Positions 21,115 to 32,157 are shown, numbered from the stretch's first letter. The stretch: DNA of 64,000 bases from Francisella orientalis FNO12 (GCF_001042525.2 NZ_CP011921.2:1736001-1800000); one strand, 5' to 3'. The notes: generated by a model not told the origin, from the sequence alone. Translations and numbers: made by a program.

Positions 21115-22541
21115 ATGAATTCTAAAATTACAGCACCTATAATTATATGTATAGTTATTTTATTATCTTACAGCACGTCTTTTTCAAACACTAATGGTCA
21201 AGAGCTTAGCTTAAATGAAGAAGCTATCATCGAACTACAACAGCAAATACGTAAATTGCAAGCTGATATTAGTGATATAGAAGAAAACACACTAGACTCT
21301 AACCGATTAACAACATATGACTCAAAAATAACCGACCCAAATCCTAATGATATAAGCCTAATATTCGGAAATAGTACAAATGCTTACGAAATCAGCACAA
21401 GTATAAATACAAATAATTCAATCATCGATTTAAGAAATACCCTAGCAGGAGGTATCTTCACTCATGATGGTGCTATTAATGTCGGAAATGCCCCAGCTAT
21501 TACAACCAGAGGACAAGTAACATTTTTAGGAGCCTATTCAGGTGATAATAGTATACCTATAGGAATGATATCAGGTAGTCTATTTTCATCTACAGTAATT
21601 GGACAACGCAATAAATTTGATGTTATAATCTAAATGCTAATGGTCAAAATATTTCTCTAACATCCTCTACATTATATTTTTTAGCCAATGTCGGACACTA
21701 CGTGACTGCTCAATTTGATATCAGCACTAGTGAGCTTAATAACTTTGGCTTAGGCAATGCTTTTGTCATATTTGGTAACCTAGATACATCACCATTATTT
21801 GTAACTGCTGGAAGAAGTAAACTATCTGTAGGTGCTTTTAGTGGTGGTGGGCCATGGACTGGTGGTATAACAGGATTTCTGGCACCGGGTAGAACAACCA
21901 ACATATCACTAAACTATAAAGATGACATTCTAAATGCCAATATAGCTGTCTTTGGATCTGATGATAATCATCTAAATTTTTCAACTGGATTATTCTACGC
22001 AGAAAGTTGGACTGAGACATTGGCAGTTGACTTTAATACAGGCTATGTATTTAATATTGCAGGAGCTGGCAATGCTTCTTTCAATAAGTTTTTGGAGAAT
22101 CAAAATTCTTCAAGTGACAATATAGGTAGTTTCAATATTAATGGTAACCTTACTTACACTATAGGTGGTGGTTTTTTAAATCTAGGAACAGGTTGGGCAA
22201 GTACCACAAATAGAAAAGACTTTAACGGTAGTAATCAAAATGTCTTGGCTGGAGGCTGGTATGCTGCAGCAAACTATTCATTACAACTTGGCGGAAGAAA
22301 CACAAACTTTGGTGTATCATATGGGCAGACATATAATTCTACTAATATACCGATGTCATTACCAGCATCTCCTCTACTATTTGGTCAATCTCCATCTGGA
22401 ATCAAAAACCAGCTAATTTTATCAACTCAACGCGCATATTTTGACAACAATGTCTTAATAGGCCCAGAGTATTCATATCAAAAGTTATACAACAACAAGC
22501 ATATGAATACTTTCACTATAGACATTGCTGTATACATGTAG
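21115..22541 (+). pseudogene. FslE/FupA-like outer-membrane siderophore receptor, frameshifted
   Basis: The N-terminus has a signal peptide (IICIVILLSYSTSFS) and a short coiled coil (EELQQQIRKLQADISDIEE-like), as in the Francisella FslE/FupA and Legionella LbtP families. A one-base loss near 21630 (after FDVI) shifts frame; the correct frame continues NLNANGQNISLT, then a glycine- and aromatic-rich beta-barrel to 22541. The barrel shows FLAPGRTTNISLNYKDD and ends ...FTIDIAVYM. Function as TonB-independent ferric-siderophore receptor is inferred from family. It is preceded by its own Fur box. Confidence 0.8.
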
Positions 22542-22598
22542 TCACTAAGTTAACACTAAGCTAAAGTATTACTATTATTTTGTTTATTTTTTATAGAC

Positions 22599-24075
22599 AT
22601 GAAAAAGAAAAAGCTTAGTCTATTTTTTTTTGACGTTAACCACTTCCTTAACTGAATTGTGTTATGCTGATGCAAGATCACAAATTATTATAGAAAATAA
22701 CAGTCCAGTCCCAATATCATTCAGTATATCTCCGGGAAACAGTACTGGAAAAGCTATAAATAGCCAAGTATTGGATGCAAATCAGTATATCAATGTTGGA
22801 CAATATACCAATGATAAGTTTGTAGATTATAATTCAACTATAGATATAAACTTCGATTCTGAGAATTTACAACATAGTGGCTCAATACAATATAATCTAA
22901 AAAATGGTTGGACAATTAATAGTGCAAATTTTAATAATTTGAATGGTAATATAGCTATAGAGCATCAAAACAATGATTTTAATTATAGTTAGCATAGCTA
23001 TACAACAACACTAAAATATCGTATACCTATATTTACAATTTCTGCATGTCCAAAATTCACAAATCCACAAGATTCAAAACTCAAAGACATACAAAGAATA
23101 CTTATATTTGGAGATAGTCTAAGCGATACAGGCAACCTATATGGTTATACAAATGGAATTATCCCAAGATCAACTCCTTATTATAGAGGTATGTTTTCTA
23201 ATGGCTCAGTTTGGACAACAATGTTAAGTGGAAGTCTAGAAAATAAAATCCCCATCAGCAATTATGCTGTTGGAGGAGCTACCGCTGTCTTTGAACCATC
23301 TTGGACAGATCTTGGACTACCCTATACAATAGGTACTGAACTTCAAGCATATTCTCTAGATGATGGAGCTCACGATACCGCTAAAAATCTAGCAATATTT
23401 TTTATTGGTGCAAATGACTATTTAACAATAGCAGCCAACCAAGACCCTAACTCACTCAAGAATATTGCTACTGAAGTTACTGACAAGATCATAGCTGCTA
23501 TCAAAACTGTAAATGCACAAAAAACTCTAGTTATTGGACTACCTAATCTAGGATTGACACCAGAGTCAAAAAATATAGGTAACCAAAACCTCTTAAAAGA
23601 AGTATCTTCTCTACATAACCAAATTCTAAAACAGTTTGCTGAAGATCAGAATAATATAGAGTTTGTAGATATGAATGCAATATTTGAGATGCTTGTTAAT
23701 GATACTGATAATTTCAACAAAAAATATCATACTTCAATAAACCCAAGCAAAACTAACCAAAGTTACTGGAGTGGTGGTTATTTCTCTTATAACCCAGATG
23801 ATCTAAACTCAAAAGAGTTTTATGAAAACCTATTAAGAGACAACCCTAAGCCTGTCCTACTTCAAGAATCTGAGAATATTTCATCAGGAGAACTAGATAT
23901 GGGAAAAATTCCTCTGACTCCAGATATTACTAGTGCAATTTTAGCTGCTGAAACTGGTAAATTATGTGATAATCCTCAAGAATATATATTCTAGGATGGT
24001 GTCCATCCAACCTATCAAGTGCATAAAGCACTATTTGAGTATATTGCTAACGAGTATTTAGGAATAAATATATAG
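22599..24075 (+). pseudogene. secreted GDSL/SGNH esterase-lipase, inactivated
   Basis: ATG 22599 opens a signal peptide (MKKKKLSLFF) that shifts frame in a run of nine T's (22623-22631); the proper frame gives LTTSLTELCYADA. An unrecognised beta-rich segment of about 120 residues follows. TAG codons interrupt at 22990 and 23992. The esterase domain shows LIFGDSLSDTGNL (nucleophile Ser), FFIGANDYL (block III) and, after the second stop, DGVHPTYQ (catalytic Asp-His). The likely substrate is phospholipid or other esters, as in PlaA-type enzymes. Three separate lesions make it clearly dead. Confidence 0.85.
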
Positions 24076-24083
24076 GCAGAAAA

Positions 24084-24491
24084 TTACTCGAAATAACCAC
24101 CAGCAACAAAACGATCAATAAAATGTTGGCTAAAGTGCATTTTATTCAATTTAACATTTTCCAAAAGTTGCTGATATTGACCTGACTTGAAAATATAATC
24201 AAGAACATAAAATACATTACCTTTACCAACTATCTTTTCAACCTTTTCTTCGAAATTAGAAAAATCTGTTTTTTCATCAATATAATCATCTAATAAAGAG
24301 CAAAGCTTATCTATAGTTTTCTCATCAGCTCTGTCAAAGTACTTTGCAACCTCATAATGAAACTCATACTTACTATCATGAAAAAATGGGTATACATTTC
24401 CTTTCCAAGCAACTTTATAAGCATCATCAACGTAGCTACTACTTAAAACATTCAGCTTCATAAGATGATAGTAAAATTTATTTGTATTCAT
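24084..24491 (-). CDS. hypothetical protein, 135 residues
   Basis: A soluble, acidic and helical protein (MNTNKFYYHLMKLNVLSSS...), with SLLDDYIDEKTDFSNFEEKV and a C-terminal HFIDRFVAGGYFE. It has no signal peptide or membrane helix. It lies 14 bp after gatB on the same strand, so it is probably co-transcribed with gatCAB. I do not recognise the family. Confidence 0.7.
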   Translation of the reverse strand: MNTNKFYYHLMKLNVLSSSYVDDAYKVAWKGNVYPFFHDSKYEFHYEVAKYFDRADEKTIDKLCSLLDDYIDEKTDFSNFEEKVEKIVGKGNVFYVLDYIFKSGQYQQLLENVKLNKMHFSQHFIDRFVAGGYFE

Positions 24492-24505
24492 TTGATTTTC
24501 CTATT

Positions 24506-25927
24506 TTATTTATTAAGCTCTTCTTGAACTATTTGATTAACCTGCTTAGGGTTTGCCTTACCTTTACTTGCTTTCATAGCTTGACCAACAAAGAAGCTCG
24601 TAAGCTTAGTCTTACCAGCTTTAAAATCAGCTGCTTGTTGAGGGTTAGCCACAATTATACCTTGAACTAATTCTCTTATCGCACCCTCATCTGATACTTG
24701 TTTCAAACCTAGTTTCTCGATGATATTAGCAACAGATGTTACTGACTCAATGTACTCTGCTATGACTTTTTTGGCATTTGCTTGTGAGATAACATCTTTT
24801 TGTACATTATCAATAATCTCTAATAGAATCTCTACAGGAATAATATCTGCTGAGAATTCTTTTTCCGCTCTATTAAGAGTTGATATTAGATCAACTGTTA
24901 TCCAGTTATACGCCGGCTTATAACCTATCACAGCTGCTATTTCGTCATAGTAATCTGCTATTTCAAGATTTGATAATAAAAACTCAACTTCTTGATCAGC
25001 TAAATGCTCACGATATACTGCTTCACGCTCTTCTGGCTTAAGTGGCACCTGCTTTTTGATACTTTCGATATATTCATCAGTTATTACCAACGGTAATAGA
25101 TCTGGATCTGGGAAGTAACGATAATCAAAAGCATCCTCTTTTGCGCGCATTGAGCGTGTTTCATTTGCATCAGCATCATATAGACGAGTTTCTTGAACAA
25201 CTTCTCCTCCAGACTCCAGCACAGCTATTTGACGAGCATATTCATACTCAATCGCTTTATCAATAAATCTAAACGAGTTTATGTTTTTAAGTTCTGCACG
25301 AGTACCAAACTTATCTTGACCTTTTGGTCTTATTGACAAGTTGACATCACATCTAAACGAGCCTTCTTGCATATTACCATCACATATACCCAAATGCTTG
25401 ACTAACTGATGAAGCTTCTTAAGATAAGAAATCACTTCTTCAGATGACCTAAAATCAGGATATGTAACAATTTCTAAAAGTGGTGTACCTGCACGGTTAT
25501 AATCTAACCCTGTCTCGCCAGCAACATAGCCATGAACTGATTTACCAGCATCTTCTTCTAGATGAGCCCTCTCAATTCTGATAGTTTTGGCTCCATTAGA
25601 AGTTTCAATCTCTAGCTTACCCTCTTGGACTATTGGATTATTAGATTGACTAATCTGGTAGCCTTTTGGTAAATCTGGATAAAAGTAATTCTTACGTGCG
25701 AAGAAACTATCTTTTGATATTTTAGCATCTACAGCTAAACCAAATATAACAGCTTTACGAATAGCTTCTTTATTTACTACAGGCAAAGTTCCTAGCAAAC
25801 CTAAATCCAAAAATGCAGCCTGAGTATTTTGATGCTGCCCATATTTTGTTGCAGAAGTCGAAAACAGCTTAGATTTAGTACTTAACTGAATATGGACCTC
25901 TAGCCCTATCACCATTTCCCAATTCAC
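24506..25927 (-). CDS. gatB: aspartyl/glutamyl-tRNA amidotransferase subunit B
   Basis: A 473-residue subunit that binds misacylated tRNA and phosphorylates the glutamyl or aspartyl group before amidation. Signatures include WEMVIGLEVHIQLSTKSKLF at the start, RKNYFYPDLPKGYQISQ, and the tail domain ending QAMKASKGKANPKQVNQIV. It follows gatA with a 2 bp gap. Confidence 0.97.
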   Translation of the reverse strand: MNWEMVIGLEVHIQLSTKSKLFSTSATKYGQHQNTQAAFLDLGLLGTLPVVNKEAIRKAVIFGLAVDAKISKDSFFARKNYFYPDLPKGYQISQSNNPIVQEGKLEIETSNGAKTIRIERAHLEEDAGKSVHGYVAGETGLDYNRAGTPLLEIVTYPDFRSSEEVISYLKKLHQLVKHLGICDGNMQEGSFRCDVNLSIRPKGQDKFGTRAELKNINSFRFIDKAIEYEYARQIAVLESGGEVVQETRLYDADANETRSMRAKEDAFDYRYFPDPDLLPLVITDEYIESIKKQVPLKPEEREAVYREHLADQEVEFLLSNLEIADYYDEIAAVIGYKPAYNWITVDLISTLNRAEKEFSADIIPVEILLEIIDNVQKDVISQANAKKVIAEYIESVTSVANIIEKLGLKQVSDEGAIRELVQGIIVANPQQAADFKAGKTKLTSFFVGQAMKASKGKANPKQVNQIVQEELNK

Positions 25928-25929
25928 TA

Positions 25930-27375
25930 TTAAATCCTCGCTTGTTCTAAAATAAATTCTTCAATACCATAATTATTTTGATATTGTGTGACCATTTGCG
26001 TCAAAACATTATCATTAAATGCTTTAGCCATGAACTGACCACCAACAGGTAAATCATTAGCAAAACCAATTGGAAAAGCTATTGCTGGTAGACCTGATAT
26101 ATTAGCTGGTATAGTATAAATATCTGATAGATATGCTGAAACAGGATCTAACTTATCGCCTTTTTTGAAAGCTTCACTTGGAGCCGCAGGCATGAATATA
26201 ACATCAACTTGCTCAAATATTTGATTAATTTGATCAGTCATTACCTTACGTAGCTGCTGAGCCTTATTATAATAAGAGTCATACTGACTTGATGCTAACA
26301 CATAGTTCCCTATAATAATTCTACGCTTAACTTCTTCACCAAAACCATCTGTACGAGATTTTCTGTATAGCTCATCTAAATCTCTAGCTTCTGGATTACG
26401 GTAGCCATATCTAATACCATCATATCTAGCTAGGTTAGCCGCTGCTTCTGCTGGCGTTATGATATAGTAAGTTGAAAGAGCCTCTTTTAAATCAGGAACT
26501 TTAACTGACTTTATTTCGGCTCCTAGCTTCTCAAAGTTTTTAAGTGTTGTTACTACTGCTTGTTGGATTTGCTCTGGTAGATCTTTGATCAAACTTTCAT
26601 CAACACCAATTACTTTACCTGAAATATCTTTTTCTAAGTCTTGTGTGAAATGATTTTCTTTGACACCAACACAGGTAGAATCATACTGACACTCCCCAGA
26701 GATAGTATCCAACATAATAGCCACATCTTCAGCATAATGCCCAAAAATACCTGCTTGATCAAAAGATGATGCAAAGGCTACCATACCAAATCTTGAAGTA
26801 CTTCCATAAGTTGGCTTCATAGCTGTTAGACCACAAAAACTCGCAGGCTGTCTTACAGATCCACCAGTATCCGAACCTGTACTAACAGGAGCAAAGCCTG
26901 CAGCAACCGCTGCTGCTGAACCACCTGAAGATCCCCCAGGTACTCTATCCAAGTCCCAAGGATTACTAACAGCTCCGTAATAGCTATGCTCATTAGTGGA
27001 GCCCATAGCGAACTCATCCATATTTAGCTTACCAAGATTTACCATACCTTGATCTTTACAGTTTTTTGTAACTGTTGAATCATATGGAGCTACAAAGTTA
27101 TCTAGCATCTTAGAAGCTGCTGTTGTTTTGATACCTTTTGTACAAAAAAGATCTTTATGCAAAATAGGTATACCAGTCAATAAGTTTTGCTTACCTGCAG
27201 AAATAATAGCATCGGCATTTTCTGCTTCTTTTAGCGCCTCTGCTTCACATAGTGTAATTACAGAGTTTATATTTTTATCTTGGTCTTTTATTTTTGCTAG
27301 ATATTGCTTAGCTAATTCAACCGCTGTGACTTCGCCACTATCTAATCTAGCTCTCAATTTTTTAATATATGACAT
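25930..27375 (-). CDS. gatA: aspartyl/glutamyl-tRNA amidotransferase subunit A
   Basis: The amidase subunit (481 residues) that frees ammonia from glutamine. The Ser-cisSer-Lys triad lies in LHKDLFCTKG (Lys), and in VPGGSSGGSAAAVAAG with STGSDTGGSVRQPASFCG (the two serines). Together with GatB and GatC it converts Glu-tRNA(Gln) to Gln-tRNA(Gln), or Asp-tRNA(Asn) to Asn-tRNA(Asn). It lies 8 bp after gatC. Confidence 0.97.
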   Translation of the reverse strand: MSYIKKLRARLDSGEVTAVELAKQYLAKIKDQDKNINSVITLCEAEALKEAENADAIISAGKQNLLTGIPILHKDLFCTKGIKTTAASKMLDNFVAPYDSTVTKNCKDQGMVNLGKLNMDEFAMGSTNEHSYYGAVSNPWDLDRVPGGSSGGSAAAVAAGFAPVSTGSDTGGSVRQPASFCGLTAMKPTYGSTSRFGMVAFASSFDQAGIFGHYAEDVAIMLDTISGECQYDSTCVGVKENHFTQDLEKDISGKVIGVDESLIKDLPEQIQQAVVTTLKNFEKLGAEIKSVKVPDLKEALSTYYIITPAEAAANLARYDGIRYGYRNPEARDLDELYRKSRTDGFGEEVKRRIIIGNYVLASSQYDSYYNKAQQLRKVMTDQINQIFEQVDVIFMPAAPSEAFKKGDKLDPVSAYLSDIYTIPANISGLPAIAFPIGFANDLPVGGQFMAKAFNDNVLTQMVTQYQNNYGIEEFILEQARI

Positions 27376-27383
27376 TGCTCACC

Positions 27384-27665
27384 CTATTTAACAACCTGTG
27401 GCACCATAAAATAATCATCAACTACTTCACAAGCAAATTTATCAAAACTTGCTCGATTATCTTGATCTTGAGGAATATCTTCACGAAATTTAAAATCAAC
27501 ACTAATTGGAGAAACCATCGGTGTAACTCCATTGGCATCAAAATCTTTGGCGGCATCAAGTATCTTACAAATATTAGTAAGATCTTGAGTATATTGCTCT
27601 AACTGCTGCTCATTCAAATCAAAACAAGATAGCTTAGCAATATGTTTTACTAGTTTTTTATCCAT
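27384..27665 (-). CDS. gatC: aspartyl/glutamyl-tRNA amidotransferase subunit C
   Basis: A 93-residue chaperone-like subunit that bridges GatA and GatB. It begins MDKKLVKHIAKLSCFDL and has the helix LEQYTQDLTNICKILD and the loop GVTPMVSPI typical of GatC. It is the first gene of the gatCAB operon. Confidence 0.93.
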   Translation of the reverse strand: MDKKLVKHIAKLSCFDLNEQQLEQYTQDLTNICKILDAAKDFDANGVTPMVSPISVDFKFREDIPQDQDNRASFDKFACEVVDDYFMVPQVVK

Positions 27666-27747
27666 TTAAACACCCAAATAAATCATTAGAAACAAATACC
27701 TATAAATTATAGAATACTCATAAACATAAAGAAAGGTGTAGCTATTG

Positions 27748-28923
27748 CTATTTTATATTTGATGGTTGATTCTGTATTTGCTCTTTTACTGTTACAGGCT
27801 TAATCACTGACTCACTCTTTTTGATACCTATATGTAGCTGGCTACTGTTTAGTTTTATTGGGAAACCATTGTATCTACGCCATAGCTCATAACCTAGACT
27901 AACATCATTAAGTAATACCCAACCATGTACTTTGGTACCTAATCTTAATACATCAGGAGATGGCCAATCCCTACTACCACTTTGTTTAACAAATATCTTA
28001 AACTGTCCTTGGGCATTATTTTGTGGAGAGATAAATATAACCTCACCTTCAAAGGTACCGATTGCTACCTAAGGCCATTCACTAAATTGTATAGCAGGCC
28101 ACCCCTCAAATTGTAACATTACATTATCTCCGACCTTGACCATAGGGACATCCATACTATTAACCTATAACTCAACTATTCTAGACTTACTCTCTGGAAC
28201 TATAACCACTAATACATCTGTATCTTTGACTATTACCCCTCCCATACCATGGATACGATCCATTATCACACCATCTGTAGGAGCTTTGACTAGACGACTT
28301 TGTTGACGTGCTATTTGTGCCTTTACTTTCGCTAGATCAACATTAAGTTTTGATAGTTCTTGAGTATAGTTAACCATCTCCATCTGAGCCTGCTCATATA
28401 TTCTTTGAGTACTAGCTCCTTTATCTATAAGATATTTATGTCTTTCAATATTGTTTTGAGTATTCTTTATAGCTAACTTAACTAACTTGATACCTAGTTC
28501 AATTGCAGCTTTTTCTTCTTCTAAACGAGAGACAACCTCAGGATCAAGATCAAGTACCTCAACAATAGGATCACCTTTCTTAACAGTATCTCCTTCAAAT
28601 ACATACCACTTACCTAGCCTACATCCAATAGGTGCAGATATATTTTGCTGGCGCTCAGATGGTGATAAGGTTGTAACATCTCCATAGCCATCAACTGTCT
28701 GTTGCCATGGAATCATAGCCAAGACAACTACAACTACAACTACAACTACAACTACAACTACAACTACAACTACAACTACAACTACAACTACAACTACAAC
28801 TACAACTACAACTACAACTACAACTACAACTACAACTACAATAATACTCAATAAAACTAAGAATATAATCTTTTTAAAGCTAGGATCTTTTCTAAGCATT
28901 TCTGATGATTTTAATTGCATCAT
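27748..28923 (-). pseudogene. HlyD/EmrA-type membrane-fusion protein with poly-valine anchor, inactivated
   Basis: A periplasmic adaptor of about 390 codons. After MMQLKSSEMLRKDPSFKK the membrane anchor contains about 39 valines in a row (see repeat). Then come the first lipoyl half GCRLGKWYVFEGDTVKKGD, a coiled-coil hairpin (about 115-190) and the second lipoyl half IARQQSRLVKAPTDGVIM. TAG codons at 28167-28165 and 28071-28069 cut the beta-barrel part, which is otherwise recognisable to 27748. It lies 11 bp after the ABC gene on the same strand, so together they look like a type-I-like exporter. Confidence 0.85.
28724..28841. repeat. hexanucleotide tandem repeat (TACAAC)n, about 19.7 copies
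   Basis: A perfect run of TACAAC units on the plus strand; on the coding minus strand each GTTGTA unit reads Val-Val. It lies inside the membrane anchor of the HlyD-like gene. Because the unit is 6 bp, copy changes keep the frame. It is a likely variable-number locus between strains. Confidence 0.97.
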
Positions 28924-28934
28924 TAAATCCCCAT

Positions 28935-30480
28935 TTATTGAATAGATATGATTAATGTTGGTATTGCTATTTTACGTAGTATATGAGTAATCGCCATATC
29001 ACCATTTCTATTTGTCAAGCCATACGAATCCATTAATATTAATAGCTTAGGTTGTTTTAAAATAGCCCTTATCAAATTCATCTTTAATACTACCATCGTA
29101 TTAAACTCTAAATTGTATTTGATAGTTTGTGAGTCAATTTCTTTTTCAAAATGCTTTTCAAGAAAATTAACACCGAAAATATCTGATAATTCACTTAGAT
29201 AACCAAGTCTCTCTTGAGAAAAATCACTCTCACATAAGTTATCAAGCACAGTACCTGTAATGACCTCTATACCACTAGCAATATGGATTTTGTCACTAAT
29301 TTCTTGCTTAGAGTAGTTTATCAGACAAACTCCACTTAATTTTATTACTCCAAGAGAATCATCATCAAAGAATGAATCTAGAAGCTTTTGTGCGCTATTT
29401 ATAGATAAACAAAGTTCATAAAACTGATTTTGAGTGTAATCAAAAGTATACTTTTGCTCATCCTCCGCAGATACAACATCAAATGATACAACATTATCAG
29501 TCAGCTTAGCCTCTTTATGCTCTGCACGCACTTTATCTTCTTGAGAAATCTCCAATAAATCTAGAATCTTGCGCACTGCAACAAGAAAGCCATAACAATC
29601 ATATAAATATTGACTAAACTTCAGTAATCCAAGTAAAACTATATTGACCAAAAGCTCTGCAGCAATCAACTGTCCGATAGATAATTGTCCATTTATGATA
29701 AGATAACTACCGATACCTAGTAATAGAATATTTATAAATATATATGTCAGACCTATGTAAACATGTTGTCTAAAGACAACACCGAAGAAATTAGATCTAG
29801 CATCTAAATAGTTACATAGTTTGGTATCGGCCTTTTTCATAAAATTATTTAGAGGTCGTTGTTTAAATGATAAAAACTCCGCTGTTTTCTCTCCAAGAGA
29901 GTCAACAATATCATAAATATTACTCGACTCTTTAAGTCCTGCTTTATACCCAGCGTTCATCGGCACAAATATTGACAGTATGATACGAGTAATCAATAAA
30001 ATATCGAAGACTAAAAATAATGGATTATAAAACGCTAAAATAATTACACAAAAAAGAGTCTGTAAGAATATATCAAAAAGGATTATAAGAATAACTGATA
30101 CCGACTTTTTCAAAAACTTAAGTTCAAAAGCCCTGTTAATTTTCTCGCGAACATTTATCTTATCTAATTTATTAAAATCAACTCGATAGATAGCAGTTAT
30201 TACTCGTAGCACTACATCTACAAAAATTTTTCGTTGGATATCCTCAACAAGCTTTAGTTGAAAAATCCTCACAAAAAAAGCTGCCGTCGGCAGGAGAAAC
30301 AAAATAGTTATCAACGATATAACGGGCCTAATAGACAAGCTAACGCCAACAAGATTAACCAATGTCTGAACAGATACAGGAATTGTGAGTGATAAAAAAC
30401 CTAATAATAAACTATATAACCAGTGTATATACAGTATGCTTAGGAATTTTCAAAACTGTTTTAATTTGTTTATACAGCAT
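28935..30480 (-). pseudogene. ABC exporter-like protein with degenerate ATPase domain, frameshifted near its start
   Basis: The likely ATG is 30480 (MLYKQIKTVLKIPKHT), but that frame stops after 22 codons. The main frame carries HWLYSLLLGFLSLTIPVSVQ and about five further helices, so a shift falls near 30430-30460. The open part from 30362 is 475 residues. The C-terminal third lines up with an ABC ATPase, yet has no Walker A (G-x4-GKS), no LSGGQ and a Walker-B-like LLILMDSYG without the catalytic Glu. It pairs with the HlyD-like gene. It could never have been a normal ATPase in this form. Confidence 0.7.
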
Positions 30481-30645
30481 AATAAATAGAAGACAATATC
30501 AATAATAAATATACTACTTTAGTATAATATTGTTTTAAATAATGTCTACACTAGGATATTAATTTTATGTAATGATACTACATGTATCTAGCAAAGATAC
30601 ATATTTGTAGTAAAGAGATAATTTGAAACCGGTTACAAACCATTT

Positions 30646-31944
30646 CTAAACTTTGATTGACCTTGCAAAAACATGATCAATTTCTTTTAGATAAGTTTTC
30701 TTAATACCCTCAAAATCCATTTCTGGAACATCTAAAATAATACTATGCTCATCTTGCATGACTTTTTGTAAGTTCTTAGAGAATGACTCACCTTGCTTAA
30801 GATCAAAAGCAACTTGCTGAATAATCTTGTAACAATCCTCACGCATAAATGGTGTATTTGCTACTAAGAAATGTAAATAGAAGCTTGATAAATACGCACT
30901 TGTACTTCTTACTCTATCTTCGATAATATCTTTTTGAACTACAAGATTATCGATAGTATTTTTCATTCTACGTAGTGCATAAACCATAATACCAAAGTTA
31001 TCTGGTAAGTAAAAACGCTCTGCTGAAGAATGAGAAATATCTCTTTCATGCCATAGTACACAATTTTCTAATGCTATAGACACATGAGATCTTAACATTC
31101 TTGCCATACCTGTTAAATTCTCGGTAGAAATTGGGTTTTTCTTATGTGGCATAGTTGAAGAACCTTTTTGACCCTTAGAAAAACCTTCATACACTTCAAA
31201 AACATCACTTCTATGTAAATGTCTAATCTCTACTGCTAATCTCTCAATAGCAGAAGCAATAAGTCCATGAATAGATATTAACTTAGCGATTCTATCTCTT
31301 GGGATAACCTGTGTTGATACTTCTTCAACAAGTAAACCTAAAATATCAACGGCTTTTTTCTCATCTTCTGTAGTTAAAATACAGTAGTTACCTACCGCAC
31401 CTGAGAACTGTACTGTCAAACCATCTTTTTGGAATTCTTTAAGATCTTTTAGCCTACGTTTAAATTCAACATACGCTCCTAAAAACTTCTGACCAAAACT
31501 CATAGGTTCTGCAAACATACCATGACTTCTACCCATTGTGATAATTTCTTTTGTTTCTTGAGCTTTTGCCAATAATGAATCACATAAAGACTCTAAGTCT
31601 CTAACAACATACTCCATTGACTCACGGATCTGTAAGCTAAGAGCTGAATCGATAATATCTGAAGATGTAACACCAAAATGAAAAAACTTCCCAATTTCAG
31701 CAGTGAATTGCTCAGCAATTGAAGTACAAAAAGCTATAATATCATGCTTGGTAACCTTCTCGATTTCATCAACTCTATCAGGTCTAATCTCTGCTTTAGC
31801 ACGAATCTCAGCTGCCGTACCCTTAGGAACCATTTTGTCCTCTAAAGCTTCCAGAATTGCTAACTCAACCTCAAGCATTTTTGCATATTTATTTTCATCT
31901 GCCCAAATCTTTGAGATTTCTGCTACGTCATACCTTTTTATCAT
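30646..31944 (-). CDS. purB: adenylosuccinate lyase
   Basis: A 432-residue fumarase-superfamily enzyme that splits SAICAR and adenylosuccinate in purine synthesis. It starts MIKRYDVAEISKIWADE; the active-site loop is KGSSTMPHKKNPISTENLTG near residue 265, and the substrate His lies in TMGRSHGMFAEPMSFG. The length fits the shorter, Bacillus-like PurB class. It is transcribed alone; 165 bp without a gene separate it from the ABC remnant. Confidence 0.97.
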   Translation of the reverse strand: MIKRYDVAEISKIWADENKYAKMLEVELAILEALEDKMVPKGTAAEIRAKAEIRPDRVDEIEKVTKHDIIAFCTSIAEQFTAEIGKFFHFGVTSSDIIDSALSLQIRESMEYVVRDLESLCDSLLAKAQETKEIITMGRSHGMFAEPMSFGQKFLGAYVEFKRRLKDLKEFQKDGLTVQFSGAVGNYCILTTEDEKKAVDILGLLVEEVSTQVIPRDRIAKLISIHGLIASAIERLAVEIRHLHRSDVFEVYEGFSKGQKGSSTMPHKKNPISTENLTGMARMLRSHVSIALENCVLWHERDISHSSAERFYLPDNFGIMVYALRRMKNTIDNLVVQKDIIEDRVRSTSAYLSSFYLHFLVANTPFMREDCYKIIQQVAFDLKQGESFSKNLQKVMQDEHSIILDVPEMDFEGIKKTYLKEIDHVFARSIKV

Positions 31945-32151
31945 CTTACTATCCTATTCGATAAACATGTATAAGCACCCTCTACACATCAGACACAAAA
32001 ACATATGGCTGAAAACAAGAAGCGACTATATACAATGATTTATTTGATTCAACATAAATATATTTTAATTCTCTCAAATGGAGCCATATTGTCAACATTT
32101 TTATAAATATTACTCTCCAACGATTTTACTAATTTTTTTCAGCTCATTTGC

Positions 32152-32157
32152 TATAAT
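32152..32157 (+). promoter_or_regulatory. candidate -10 element of the small secreted-protein gene
   Basis: TTTGCTATAATACT contains a perfect TATAAT about 80 bp upstream of the ATG at 32239. The 294 bp between purB and this gene holds no other gene that I can support. No clear -35 is seen. Confidence 0.35.

Noticed and set aside
28724-28841. Repeat array as a possible CRISPR
   Set aside because: The units are 6 bp with no spacers and read as valine codons in a gene; no cas genes are seen.
30582-30602. Inverted repeat ATGTATC-N7-GATACAT downstream of purB as a terminator
   Set aside because: A 7 bp AT-rich stem without a T-run in either useful direction; too weak to call.
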